From: Margaritifera margaritifera
Taxonomy: Eukaryota; Mollusca; Bivalvia; Unionida; Margaritiferidae
Assembly: GCA_029931535.1 (NCBI GenBank)
Contig: JAQPZY010001670.1
Location: 248,001 to 312,000, forward strand
Length of the DNA: 64,000 nucleotides
Direction: 5' to 3'
In this document: piece after piece, positions 11,563 through 22,899 of the stretch
Layout: each line of letters opens with the position of its first letter
How positions within the stretch are numbered: position 1 is the stretch's first letter
Made by a program: the position numbers and the translations under genes
Notes under the pieces: model-generated
Told to the model about the DNA's origin: nothing
Database searches by the model: none
Seen by the model: only the letters and a program-made list of their open reading frames with translations

Positions 11563-13062
11563 CTATCTTGCACGTTCACGTGCTACCATCAAAAATGATT
11601 TTGGCATGTACGTCAATCCCAATGTTCCACGTGTATCTGGTGGTTCTGATCCCTCGGGGAGATGGAATTCAAATTGGTGAAACATTGCGGAAAGAAACAA
11701 AAATAACTCCATTCTGGCGACGGATTCGCCTAAACAAATCCGACGGCCGGTCGAAAAAGGGATAAACTCCTCCGGTTTTTTCACGTGACCATCAGAATCC
11801 AAGAATCGTTCAGGACGGAACTCCTCTGAATTGTCCCACAGGGATGGATCCTTGAAAATGGAGTCCAGATTAATGATAACACTGCTTCCTCCCGGGATTT
11901 TGTAACCCTGGAACATTATGTCACGAGGGGTTGTATGGGGGATGGCCAACGGAGCGACGTTGGCAATTCTCAAGACTTCCATGATGGTGGCTTCTAAATA
12001 ATGCATATTCTTCCTGTCTTCAAGGCATGGTAATCTGTGCCTTCCTACAATACAATCAATTTCTTCTGTCAGTTTCCTCTGGATATCTGGATTTCGAAGC
12101 AAGTATATGAAGGTCCATCGGATGGTTGTTGCACTTGTTTCACTCCCCGCACCAAACAAATCCCCCAATATGTGCAGAAACTGGGCCCTTGTAAATGTTG
12201 ATTGCTGATCGTTATTTTCCATCTCCTTCATTTTCTGTAGGTAAAAGTCAGTGAAGTCTCTCAAATTATTCTCGTCATATGCTTCATCGTGCTCCTTTAG
12301 TATTCTAGCAAAGAATTGCAAGCCTATATCTCGTCCTCTCTTTACCTTTTTCATCTTGAAAGGATCCCCCGGAAGAAACTTTAGTGCGGGAAAGCAATTC
12401 AGAACAACACTTGCATTTCCTAAGATACGGGATCCCTCTTCTATATCAGTTATAAAAGTTTTGAACTCCTTATCCTCGTGTTTATACAATTTTCCGAAAA
12501 GGATTCCGCACATTACATTCGCCACGCTTGTGTGAATGAACTCCTTAAGGTCAAAGGGTTTTTCTTTCTGACTGCGAATTATGTCTAGCAGTGTATGTAT
12601 CTCACGCATAATATTTTGTTCAAAAGAAGCCCGGCCGAACCCTAACTCTTGGAGAGAAGTCATAGCAAAGCTTCTTTGCTCTCTCCAAAGATCACCTGAG
12701 GTAGAAATTATGCCATACCCCTCCTTCAGTTCCTTCGACAAAAAATTTTGAGGTCGATCAGAAAATACGCTTCCTCGTTTGACTAATGCCTCCTTGATAG
12801 CAGTGTAACCGTTAATTACAATTATTAGCTGATTGCCCATGTACAAGCTGAAAATGTCACCATACTTGTGCCGCATATTTCTGAAAGTGGGAAGAACATC
12901 TCTTCCTATCAGTGAAGGAATATTTCCAAGGAGCGGGAAAATCGGGCTTGGTCCCGGCGGGATGTCCGCAGGTCTTGTAGTCCAGTAACTGACCAGCAGG
13001 AACACAAGGACAAACAAAAGCAAAGTTGTAACATTAGAGAAAAGTAAAATTTCCTCCAACAT
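11563..13062 (-). CDS. Cytochrome P450, CYP2-like, intronless (copy 1)
   Basis: An uninterrupted 499-residue frame encodes a complete microsomal P450, a heme-thiolate monooxygenase. An N-terminal hydrophobic anchor (about residues 8-26) is followed by the PPGPSP hinge. The I-helix oxygen-binding motif AGSET is at about 305-309, the K-helix EVLR at 362-365, PERF at 417-420, and the heme loop FSTGRRICLGE at 436-446 with Cys443 as iron ligand. Length is normal for clan 2. The start gives the complete anchor, and no upstream in-frame extension is needed. A second copy of equal length lies 3.8 kb away on the same strand, so this is a tandem duplicate. No intron interrupts it, which is notable for a CYP2-type gene. 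Substrate cannot be told from sequence; the family name CYP2U/2J-like is only a guess. Confidence 0.97.
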   Translation of the reverse strand: MLEEILLFSNVTTLLLFVLVFLLVSYWTTRPADIPPGPSPIFPLLGNIPSLIGRDVLPTFRNMRHKYGDIFSLYMGNQLIIVINGYTAIKEALVKRGSVFSDRPQNFLSKELKEGYGIISTSGDLWREQRSFAMTSLQELGFGRASFEQNIMREIHTLLDIIRSQKEKPFDLKEFIHTSVANVMCGILFGKLYKHEDKEFKTFITDIEEGSRILGNASVVLNCFPALKFLPGDPFKMKKVKRGRDIGLQFFARILKEHDEAYDENNLRDFTDFYLQKMKEMENNDQQSTFTRAQFLHILGDLFGAGSETSATTIRWTFIYLLRNPDIQRKLTEEIDCIVGRHRLPCLEDRKNMHYLEATIMEVLRIANVAPLAIPHTTPRDIMFQGYKIPGGSSVIINLDSIFKDPSLWDNSEEFRPERFLDSDGHVKKPEEFIPFSTGRRICLGESVARMELFLFLSAMFHQFEFHLPEGSEPPDTRGTLGLTYMPKSFLMVARERAR

Positions 13063-14660
13063 ATCTGTTTTCTTTTATTTGTATCTAAGTACACAAATGT
13101 TGAGGCTTATCGAGAAACAGCCGGTGAATTACACGCATATAAGGTCTTGTCGTGTCTTTCACAGGACTGAAATACTGCATACATGTATTCTACAGTCCAT
13201 CGACAATAGAGCTGGAATTGTTTATGCGGCTCTCTTACACCTAACGTGTGCTACATTATAACCTATATACCAAACAGACTTCTATACAGGAACGAGTCCA
13301 ATTACGTGTTTATACATAATCACTATCGTGCAGACGCTTCGCCCAAAATGAGTTTCGAACGATTTCAGCTCCGAAGTTCGCACAAAATTTCGCTACGCAT
13401 ATCCAACATATAATTTAGGAGTTGTACCACCAAGATGAATAGGCATATTTGCTTCATATATTGTAAATATAAGCTAAGACAGTTACAGGTATGAAATTCG
13501 AGACCTATATTATCACACCAGTTGACTCTTATTACAAACTAACGTATCAAAGAGAAGTAAAATACAGATCACTGCTGATTGATGGATATTTTTGCCTACA
13601 TAGACGTATTGTAATATGTTCTATATAATGTTAAAAGAATAATTATACTATGAATTGTGCAATTCAATCAACTTTGCCATTTCCTTGTCTTATTCTCGTT
13701 AGGAACCGTCATAAATTAACAGAATTGCAAAATTTGTAGAATTTGCAAGCTGACTTGCACTTTGAACAAAATGTGCATACATATTACAACATCGTCGTCC
13801 TTGTTGTTGACGGCTTCGTTGTCTGCAAGGCATTCTATAGTTACTAGTGTCTAGACATTTTTAAGCCGTGCGCGCAAAACATCACCTGTGTTCCTGTGAG
13901 AAACAATGTTTCGTGTGTATTTATGTCACTGCGACCTATTTCTTGCCGAAAAAAAACTTCAGTACTTTTTCTTATTAGATACAGGTCCGGCAGTCTATTT
14001 CTATTTCTGAAATCTCATGCAAGCAAACTTTCATTTCTGGCACTATAAAAAGACTACACTTTCTTAGAGACCTCAATACATACTGGAATATTTCTGTTTC
14101 TAAAACCTCTTGCAAGCAGACTTTTACACCTACACTGTGACAAGACAACGTTTTTATCAAGACATGAATATATACTGGAACTCTTATCAAGCTTTCCAAG
14201 TACTTTAAAACGACGCATAAAAATGGGAAAAAAACATTGCACAGCAGAGCTTAAGCTGTTTGTGTTGCTGAGGTTTACATTTTCAGCAATTCACTGGAAC
14301 TAATTTATTTGGTTCACTTTAGTCAAACAGTTTCCCCTTTCGTTGGAGACAAATAGGAAGACATCGTTCTCCATGTTCTTTGATCGAATGCCGGAGTTAC
14401 AGTTACATACATCCATCCTTTGCTCTAAATACCATTTCGTGTGTATAAAGAGGCTTTAAAGGTTTTACGAATGAGAGCTGTTGGCATGAATGCTCTCTTG
14501 CATGTTCATATGCAAAGTGGAATGAACAGCGTGATATATGACAATGGAAACAAACAGTTGTCTCAGTCATACATGAAATCATCATACAAGCATATTGATT
14601 TATTACGTAAATAATTACGTTTATTGCTCGATTACGTTCTTAAAAATCGTATTTAAGTGA
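13063..14660. other. Gap between P450 copies, no gene seen
   Basis: Contains the presumed 5' region of P450 copy 1 and a degenerate tandem duplication of about 94 bp at roughly 13992-14180 (both halves end atactggaa). I see no credible ORF. Confidence 0.5.
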
Positions 14661-14890
14661 TTTGGTTTTCGTTTTGCGGGTTTAACGCCATTTTTCAGCA
14701 CACGACAGGCTATGCATGGCGGCCAGTATACTTGGTGGAGGAAGAACCACAGACCCACGGGAAGCTTCTGGCAGGCTTTCTTATATACCCACATTGGCCT
14801 AGCCGAGACTCGAACTCACGCGGACAGAGGTGAGATGTGAGTGATCTGTAAAGGTGAGCGCCTTAGACCACTCGGCCACCCGTGGTCCCC
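14661..14890 (-). mobile_element. tRNA-derived SINE with 10-bp target duplication
   Basis: On the minus strand the element starts gggaccacgggtggccgagt, a tRNA-like 5' end with A box (tggccgagtggtc) and B box (gagttcgagtctcg) about 65 bp apart. A unique body follows, with a 3' part containing aatggcgttaaacccg, a tail style common in mollusc SINEs. Exact direct repeats atttaagtga at 14651-14660 and 14891-14900 flank it, showing retrotransposition. The tRNA head would not fold as a functional tRNA: the spacing between the boxes is too long and the 3' acceptor strand is missing. Confidence 0.9.
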
Positions 14891-16821
14891 ATTTAAGTGA
14901 AAGAGGAGGTGATTGTACCAGTATATGTACATTAAATAGATTATGTTTTAGCAAATATATAAAAAGAAATGCAGAAAAAAACATCTCTAGATATATTACG
15001 TTTCTTAAGCAAACAACATTACGATAGTTGCAGTAGTGCTAAATAGAATTTAGTAACATATCTAACGAATAAGTCAAATTGCGGTGCTCCTAGTTTGAAC
15101 TTTATAGCTTTAAAAATATCGACAAATAACTGAAATAACTGCTTTAATTCACATTTTAATCCAAGTTTGGATCATTATCAAAATTGTGTTGGTTTTTTCT
15201 ATCGAACACAGATAGTTCTCGAAATTCCTCTAATTAGTTTTATCTGCATTTCAGTGTCCTTGACCGAAACCAAAGATTTTAAATAACTCACCTTGATCGT
15301 TCAAAAGGTCTTGAATAATAACAAATTATATCCAAGACAAAAAATATAGGTAATATATTTAATTTTCTTCAGTTGTAAAAATTATTATAAATATGACTTT
15401 CGTTCCTTCAAAATCTCACTTTTCTCAGGTAATGCTCCGTATGTCTAAATCCCTTTTCAATATCCGTAGCGAAATCTCGGAGCAGATAAAGTTAGAAGTT
15501 CATTTTAAGAGAGCATCTCCACGATAGTGATAATGTACGTCCTACAAGCTGGTGTCAAATTGCACTGAAGGTGCAGTCAGGGATGTAACTCTTATATGTA
15601 TATACCTTTGGCATAGTAAAAATACACATTACAATATGAACACAGTTTTTCTGAATGAATTAAACGTAGCCGGGGTTGAAAAAATCATACTGATTTCGGC
15701 CCTAACCAGAGCAGGTAATTATTTCAAGGAAGAACTCGTGTGATATAATTTTTATCCAAATTGTAATACAAAGATAAATGTTGCTAGACTGACGCCAATA
15801 TTAACTGTAAGTGGAACTAGACAACATATCCCTTATGTTATTCTAACATGTGCACCATATTCGGTCTCTCTGTAAGCGCACCCTGCCCTTAAAATAAATC
15901 ATAAGTCTAAAAGCTTTGACTAAAATTCTAACAGTATCTTAAACTCATCGAGTTTCTTATCCGAACTTCATGAAGAGAAATTTGGTGGCACTGAAGATCG
16001 AAAGTGGGATGGACTCAAAGAGCAATTATGAATGTGACAAGCCTTACCCTCACCCCCATATTGCCTCTTAGAGCAGGGGAATGTGACAAGCCTCACCCCC
16101 ATTTATATTGGCTCTAAGAGCAGGGAAATAGCTGTTAGTGGTATAAAGACTTTATTTCTATTACAAAATAATTTAGAATGTTTTTATTTATTTTTTGTTT
16201 TTAAATAACACAGACACACACACACCAAGATCGTCAGAAACATATTTTCTCAGAGCCCAGAGTGATTGCAATAAAACTAGTTAAAATAATATGTCACATA
16301 GAAATTTCTCACTGTTATTCAAATGTTTTCTTGCTGCTTCTTTATTTTGTTAGAAGATCGATGATCATTTCAGTGACATACACTTTTATAAATTTAATGC
16401 GGGCTATCGCAGGTGCATCTGTAATATATTTCCATATAAACTTTATCAACTGACTTTATCAACGACTTAAGACTGCCGATTATCATGCAATGTGTTGACA
16501 GTTTGGGAAGAAGGGTGGATAAAAATGCGGAAATGTGCTTTGTTACAAGTTTCTGTTTCGGAATAACTTTGCTACTTGGCAAAAATAGTTGACTGGAAAG
16601 CGATCATTGTTAGGACTTAGAAAAGTGCACAGTTAGGAGTTTGCAATATATTGTGTATATCATAAGATTTTCCTGTTGAAACATTCCTTATGGCACAGAA
16701 CGGCTTTAGTACTTCTATGTGAGAGTCCAGATCAGTTTGCACCAATAATTTGTTAAACTAAGGACAAAACTATTTTACTAATGTATATCATAATGTTGTG
16801 TTCGTGCCTATAAATAAGCAT
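14891..16821. other. Intergenic stretch 3' of P450 copy 2, no gene seen
   Basis: AT-rich sequence with a duplicated segment of about 57 bp near 16035-16130 (gacaagcct.accc.caccccca). Small ORFs have no domain features. The last part is the presumed 3' region of the second P450 gene. Confidence 0.5.
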
Positions 16822-18321
16822 TCAGTTTAATCTTTTGATTGCCACGATTTCAAACTGTTTTGGCATATATGTAACTCCCATGATTCCTACAAGATCTGGT
16901 GGTGGTGCGCCTTCTGGCAGACGAAATTCAAACCTCTTTAACATAGCCGATAGGAAAAGAAACAACTCCATACGTGCAACAGACTCACCGAGACAAACAC
17001 GTCTGCCAATTGAGAAAGGAATGAATTCTTCTGGCTTTTGAATATTTCCGTCCCGACTTAAAAATCGCTCTGGTTCGAATTTGTCCGGATTCTGCCATAA
17101 CTCGGGGTCCTTGAAAATGGATTCCAGATTGATGATTATGGTACTCTTACTTGGTATTCTGTAACCTTTGAAGATTATATCATTTGAGACTGCATGAGGG
17201 ATTGCAAGAGGAGCAACCGTGGATATCCTTAGGACTTCAAAAATGGTCGCTTCCAAGTACGGTAAATGCTTTCTGTCGGCCAAACATGGTAATCTCTCCA
17301 TTCCTACAATCTGGTCTAAGTCCTCCTGTATCCTCTTTACGACACCTGGATGTCTTAGAAGGTAGAGTAATGACCATCGTATTGTAGTCGCCGTGGTTTC
17401 ACTACCAGCTCCAAACAAGTCTCCAAGCAACTGAACCATCTGAGCTTTTGAAAAACTATTCTCAGTTCCTGTTGCCTTTTGCTTCTTTAATTCAGCAATA
17501 TACATATCCACAAAGTCTCTCGTAGTGTTTGGATCAAAGGTCTTGAAGTGTTCGTCGCAGATTTTTGTAAAATATTCTATGAATTCATCTCGATACTGAA
17601 GAATTTTCTTTGTACTTAAAGGATCTCCCGGCAGGAACTTGAGAAAAGGGAAGGAGTTCAGTATGCCACTAGCATTTCCTATCAGCACCGAACATTCCTC
17701 TGCATATCGAAGAAACTTCTGGAATTCCTGGTCATCGTGACCGAACATCTTTCCAAACACTATGCCACACATTACATTAGAAACACTCGTGTGAAGAAAC
17801 GGTTTTATGTCAAACGGCTTTCCCTGTTGGCGGTCTATGAGAGCGAGAAGTGTAATAGTTTCATCTTGGATGTTTTTCTCAAAAGATGTCCGTCCAAACC
17901 CTAACTCTTGGAGAGCATTGACAGTAAACCGCCTCTGCTCTTTCCAAAGACCACCAGAAACAAATATGAGACCCATGCCCAGTTTAACGTCCTCGGATAA
18001 AAAATTCTTTGGTCGTTCGGAAAATATATTTCTTCGTTTAACTAACGCCTCTTTAATAGCGCTGTAGCCATTAATGACAACAATGATCTGGTTACCCACG
18101 TACACGCTGAAAATGTCGCCGTATTTTTGGCGCATTTGACGAAAAACGTATAGGACGTCTCGACCGATGAGTGACGGAATGTTACCTAGTAGCGGAAATA
18201 ACGGACTTGGTCCCGGCGGAATGTCGGGTGGTCTGTTTGTCAAGCGCATGACAAACAAGAATACCAGGACGAAAACCAGAGACGTGGTCACATCAAAGTT
18301 GGATATGAACTCCTCTAACAT
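16822..18321 (-). CDS. Cytochrome P450, CYP2-like, intronless (copy 2)
   Basis: A second intact 499-residue P450 frame, alignable end to end with copy 1 without gaps in the motifs. It has an N-terminal anchor, PPGPSP, I-helix AGSETT at about 305-310, EVLR at 362-365, PERF near 417-420 and heme loop FSIGRRVCLGE with Cys443. Conservation is strongest around the I-helix, K-helix and heme loop, while the B-C and F-G regions that shape the active site differ, so the two copies probably differ in substrate range. Same strand and tandem arrangement indicate local duplication, possibly of an ancestral intronless (retrocopied or intron-lost) gene. Predicted to act at the endoplasmic reticulum with NADPH-P450 reductase. 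Confidence 0.97.
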   Translation of the reverse strand: MLEEFISNFDVTTSLVFVLVFLFVMRLTNRPPDIPPGPSPLFPLLGNIPSLIGRDVLYVFRQMRQKYGDIFSVYVGNQIIVVINGYSAIKEALVKRRNIFSERPKNFLSEDVKLGMGLIFVSGGLWKEQRRFTVNALQELGFGRTSFEKNIQDETITLLALIDRQQGKPFDIKPFLHTSVSNVMCGIVFGKMFGHDDQEFQKFLRYAEECSVLIGNASGILNSFPFLKFLPGDPLSTKKILQYRDEFIEYFTKICDEHFKTFDPNTTRDFVDMYIAELKKQKATGTENSFSKAQMVQLLGDLFGAGSETTATTIRWSLLYLLRHPGVVKRIQEDLDQIVGMERLPCLADRKHLPYLEATIFEVLRISTVAPLAIPHAVSNDIIFKGYRIPSKSTIIINLESIFKDPELWQNPDKFEPERFLSRDGNIQKPEEFIPFSIGRRVCLGESVARMELFLFLSAMLKRFEFRLPEGAPPPDLVGIMGVTYMPKQFEIVAIKRLN

Positions 18322-20095
18322 GACTATGGGCGCTTTAAGGATTCCTCGTTTCTAAGTGGTACATCTAACATTAATCTTATCGGTTCAACTAACTGTCCAT
18401 AACTGTTTATTTTTAAATCTTTATCCTTGAATACATGACAGCAAGTTAGCTCTAAGCGGCATTGTATTCGTTGTTCAGTCAACTGTTTCAATTTGTTCAA
18501 CCTACACTGTACACAAAACCTTATTTGGATATATCGATTAGCAGAGTATGTTTAAAATGAATACCATTACTGTCATTAGTGGCCCATAACCCATGTTGTT
18601 TGTTGAACACTTAGCTGGCAAAAGTATCCAGATGAAAACTTGAGATGCGTGTGACTATTAACAATCACTTGTATGTCCAAAACGTCTGTACATGACGTGT
18701 GTTTCTGTGAAATTTACACCACTCAGCCTTGGCCTTTTCCCAACATGAGTTATGCTGCATACAAGAGGAATAGCATGTTGATAGCTGTTACGGCATGTTT
18801 ATTTACCTTGTATAACACGCACGCTGAACAAGGCAGAGAACGGGTTCAACGCTATTGGTTCTACTGATTATTCTATTCGAGCTGTGTAGACACTAATCTG
18901 CAGGCTCATTATGGGCAGGCAAATCTGGGTCTTTTATACACGGCAATTTTACTTTCTGGTTCACCAGACCGTGATGCCATGTGAGCTCATGATACAGCCC
19001 AGTGTCCGTCGTGCGTCCGTCAAAAATTGCTTGTTTCCACTCTGGAGGCTATATTTCTGTTACGATTTTGATCAGGCTTGGAATATAGGCTTATACCATC
19101 AAGAGTTCCGACGAGTTCGATAATGAGCGAGAACAACGTATATTAATGAGGTGATCTTGCATCTAATTGGACGCCCACGTTCTGGATGTCATAAGTAGTA
19201 TATAATATATGTTTCCTGGCCCATTACTCCCCCCCCCAATTCTTTTTAAAAACAATTTCTATAACGATATGACCAAGACTCAACTCCTAACACAATAATT
19301 TTGTTTACAAAACCATGACCCGACATCCCACCAAATTGTTTGAAAAAAATAGAATAATCCTAGACCACCATGATCCTACTATCCACTAAATAATTTCGAA
19401 AAATATGCCACAGTGGATAGTAGGATAATTGTTTTTGAAAAACGGGGAATGTATATGTTTTTAAAACTGCTTTTCTCACTAGTTTTTTAAAAAAAAATAG
19501 TTTTACTTGATTTGTAATTACACGCTAAAGCTTTTACTTGAGGCCGAGCGCCACAATTTATCCACTCATAAAATATATTTGATTAAAACAAGTGAAAACA
19601 TGAAAATAAACATAATAAACATTAAGCAGAAATAATTGGAGAAAACAAAATAGAGGTTATATTCTGCCTACTGAGCGACCGGAGGAAGTATTGCCATGCC
19701 CATTACCCCACTATTTTATATTTATTAATTTATAACCTAAACAATAACAAAAAACAGTAATATTATACATTAAACAGTAAAAAATAGAAGAAACAAAAAC
19801 ATGGTTTATACCCTTCTGCTAACCAAGCAACCAGAGGAATTGCCACATCTATTACACCACTAATTTTATATTTATAAATTCATAACCAAAACGATTAGCC
19901 TCCAGGTTCAAATATTAACCCAAACCTCAATACCACAATCTGTGGATCGACGCTCTAAATGTTTTTCAGTCAGTGCATATAATCCCTCAGCTTAATAAGC
20001 AATACCTTTAAATTTCAACACTAAAAAAATAAACAACAAAGTATAAACCATAAAGCTTTTGAACAGGCGAAATACAATAAATTATAATACTATAT
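18322..20095. other. Upstream of P450 copy 2 into an AT-rich block; no gene seen
   Basis: No coding sequence is evident. A perfect 15-bp hairpin (atcctactatccact, 19373-19387, with its complement at 19412-19426) marks the start of the markedly more AT-rich block that runs to about 25.3 kb. Confidence 0.5.
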
Positions 20096-20137
20096 AAATT
20101 CTAGTACTTTAATGATTTAATTAAAGTACTAGAATTT
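20096..20137. repeat. 18-bp perfect hairpin
   Basis: aaattctagtactttaat at 20096-20113 is exactly complementary to 20120-20137 with a 6-base loop. It sits just before a long (TA)n tract. It could be a terminator-like fold or an element end; nothing decides between these. Confidence 0.75.
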
Positions 20138-20173
20138 GTGATAATAAATAAAGAACTTCAGATTTAATTTTTT

Positions 20174-20176
<3 letters not shown>

Positions 20177-20225
<49 letters not shown>

Positions 20226-20252
20226 TAAAATATATATATATATTATTATATA

Positions 20253-20332
<80 letters not shown>
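20177..20332. repeat. (TA)n microsatellite
   Basis: About 155 bp of tatata with a few g and c interruptions. ORFs across it are artefacts. Confidence 0.95.
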
Positions 20333-20333
<1 letters not shown>

Positions 20334-21059
20334 CATGCAGTGGACCTTATTCTTGTACTCCAAGCTCTAAGTCAGTTTAATTCCTCAGTTAATAAAGGAA
20401 TTACACGAATATTTAAACAGATGAAACTATACTACACAGAAGACAATTGTTTTACATGCAACCCACTGAGCATTTTTGACAATCACAATTTAATATTTGG
20501 CAATTATGATTCACTGAAGAGATACAGAGCACAGTGTGATATGAAAATTTGACAAAATCAATTAAACTGAGCAGATTGGATGGCAACAACATGATAGGGA
20601 ATATCTTATTGACATTTATCAGATCAAAGTATACCCAGGTAAGTAAAATCAGTATATAGGCTTTACGTTCACTGTAAGATAGGAAAACTCTTGTCAGAAT
20701 GCTCAATACCATTACCTGATGATCAAGCTTTTAATCCAACAATTAATAATATAGATCTAAACAATTTAACTTAATCTATAATAACTTCAATATTCCCCAA
20801 GATGCTTACAAATGTCATTATAATTACCGAGCTGGAACAGTTCAATACTGGAGAAAAATATCTGCTGAATAAATGGATAAAATGTTAACAAGTATTGCAA
20901 AAATAGGAGGGGCTTACAATATAGCAACGAGCTAAGAAAAGAAGAAATATCTAGCCAAATCAAAGTATAAGGCCATTATGTGATATGTCTATTAGGTGCA
21001 CAAGTTCAAAATATAACGCATTCTATTACGCATTCTATTTCCACTGCGGAATAAACTAT

Positions 21060-22190
21060 GAACAAGAGTTTATAATTATGTCTTTTTCTTTTTATTCATA
21101 TTTTGTTGTTGTTGATACCAAATATATCACCACCTGTTCCTCCACAACATATTCCTGTTAACCTTCCACAAAAGTGCTATGATTATTCCAAATGGTGCTG
21201 CTATAATATCTATAGGTGTAAATATCGTAGCAATATTTACTCCTTTTTCTTTGAACAGTTGTTGTCGCCTAACGGTAACTTTTCTTTAAATTTCGAACCA
21301 ACATTACTAATATCCCCCCCCCCCCCTCTAAATCGCTTAAATAGCCAACTATTCGAGCTGTATTACTTTCATTGGTTTTGAATACCTTTTGCATTTTGGC
21401 CTTTCTTTTTCATCTTTTTGCTCATGTTTTTGGTAATTTTCTCTATAGATGTGTAATTCATTTCAACATCTGATTTCATTGACCTTATTTGTGAACTTAT
21501 TATATTAACATCATGTGCATAACATATTAATTCTCTTTCTTCTTTTGGAGGAAATAATCTTTTAACACTTCTTCTTGATTACCCTGTTTAACTTTTTTTA
21601 ATTTTCAATTTCATTTTCAAAACCAATATTTTCCCTGCTAAATTTATTATGCAAGTCTCCTTCATCATTTATAGTTTTATTTGACTCTGTTTCATCAAAA
21701 AGTTTTATTTTTAACTGTTGGCTCTAAAGGTTTATTTGTTTTAATATTTTGATATTTTCATCTCTATTTCCGTAGGAACTTTTTTATTTGTTCTTCTCTT
21801 GTCCATCTTCAAGACTTTAAAAATTGCTTCCACCTGTTTGCGTAGCTATATATTTAGTTGTTAACATTATATATGGAGTACCCTTTTTAGAACTTTTTGT
21901 TAGTCCTTTGCCTATTTCTTGGTAAATCAATGTTTTTCCATCAGTTTTAAACGAGGCTTAATTAAATTATATTGATTTTGGTCTATGTTTAAACCTTGCA
22001 AAATGTGTTTTATTTCCTGATCATCAACTGTATTTATAGATGATTATTTAGGAGTTTCAAAATGCATTACTATATAGATTATTAGTAGAAGGCTCATTAA
22101 TTATTGCATCTGTAGTTCGTGCCACATAATCATCTTCACTGTAATCGAGATTATCAAACTTATTATCAAAATTCCATTTCACCAACTTCT
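21060..22190 (-). pseudogene. Decayed minus-strand coding remnants, unrecognised, in the AT-rich element
   Basis: Several minus-strand frames have protein-like composition although broken by stops. Near 22090-22180 there is an acidic segment (FDNLDYSEDDYVARTTDAI); near 21860-21960 EIGKGLTKSSKKGTPYIMLT followed by TKYIATQTGG; and near 21170-21260 a hydrophobic stretch with GVNIATIFTPIDIIAAPFGI. They lie downstream of, and in the same orientation as, the decayed polymerase at 22.9-24.9 kb and share its base composition, so they probably are further genes of that element. I do not recognise the families. Confidence 0.4.
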
Positions 22191-22342
22191 ACCACTTTTC
22201 ACTATTTAAACGAATCAAAACAACCTGAAAAAGAATTGGGTTTTGTCGAAGATAAAAAAATAATAGTAATCCGTTCTACAATTAATTATCTGATAGCACA
22301 AGGGATACTAACAGATACAATAATTAAGTAAATAAATACCGT

Positions 22343-22868
22343 ATGCCAAACATGAGTCCTAGTGGAACTAAGGAAGATGAGTATATTTTGATGCTAACAT
22401 CTAAACCAAGGAAAACAAATAGGAGCAATGGCAGCAATGTTGTGAGAGAAGCAAACAAGCCTAAAAAAATTCATGTTGTAATTCCTAAATCTAAAGCTAA
22501 GCAATTGAATCAAAGACTAAGACAAAAAGGCTGTTATTTCATACATATACATGGGAGAAAAAATGCCAAGTGCACCATCAATGTATCCAATACTCCGCCA
22601 ACAGACAAAGGCGGAGCAACATTGAACGATTCTAATTTCATGTTGATGAAATCAGCGAAATTAAGAATGATTTGGTTTAAAAAAATAGAACATTACAGAG
22701 GTGTCAGAAAACTGGGTTAAAAGTTAGAATGGAGATTGTATTATGGTGTTGTAGCTGTTAGTTTAGGAGCTGCAGGAATGCAACAGGATTTATTATCCAT
22801 TTGGCTTCTAGTGTGTTTCGTGCAACGTTACTTGGGTTTATTGCAAAGAAAAGCTTGCATACAGTAAA
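22343..22868 (+). pseudogene. Unrecognised basic protein with hydrophobic tail, one in-frame stop
   Basis: A 125-codon frame starting MPNMSPSGTKEDEYILMLTS is rich in Lys and Arg (KPKKIHVVIPKSKAKQLNQR) and has a single Cys/His-containing patch. After the TAA at 22718-22720 the same frame stays open for another 49 codons with a hydrophobic run (YYGVVAVSLGAAGMQ), suggesting one gene with a nonsense mutation. It points opposite to the polymerase remnant. A small DNA-binding or virion protein of the element is possible, but no family is recognised. Confidence 0.4.
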
Positions 22869-22899
22869 GTTTTAAAACACGAGAAGGATGTAACCTCTG

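Noticed and set aside
14799..14890. Possible tRNA gene on the minus strand (A and B boxes present)
   Set aside because: The box spacing is too long, no 3' acceptor strand pairs with the 5' end, and exact 10-bp duplications flank a 230-bp unit, so it is the head of a SINE.
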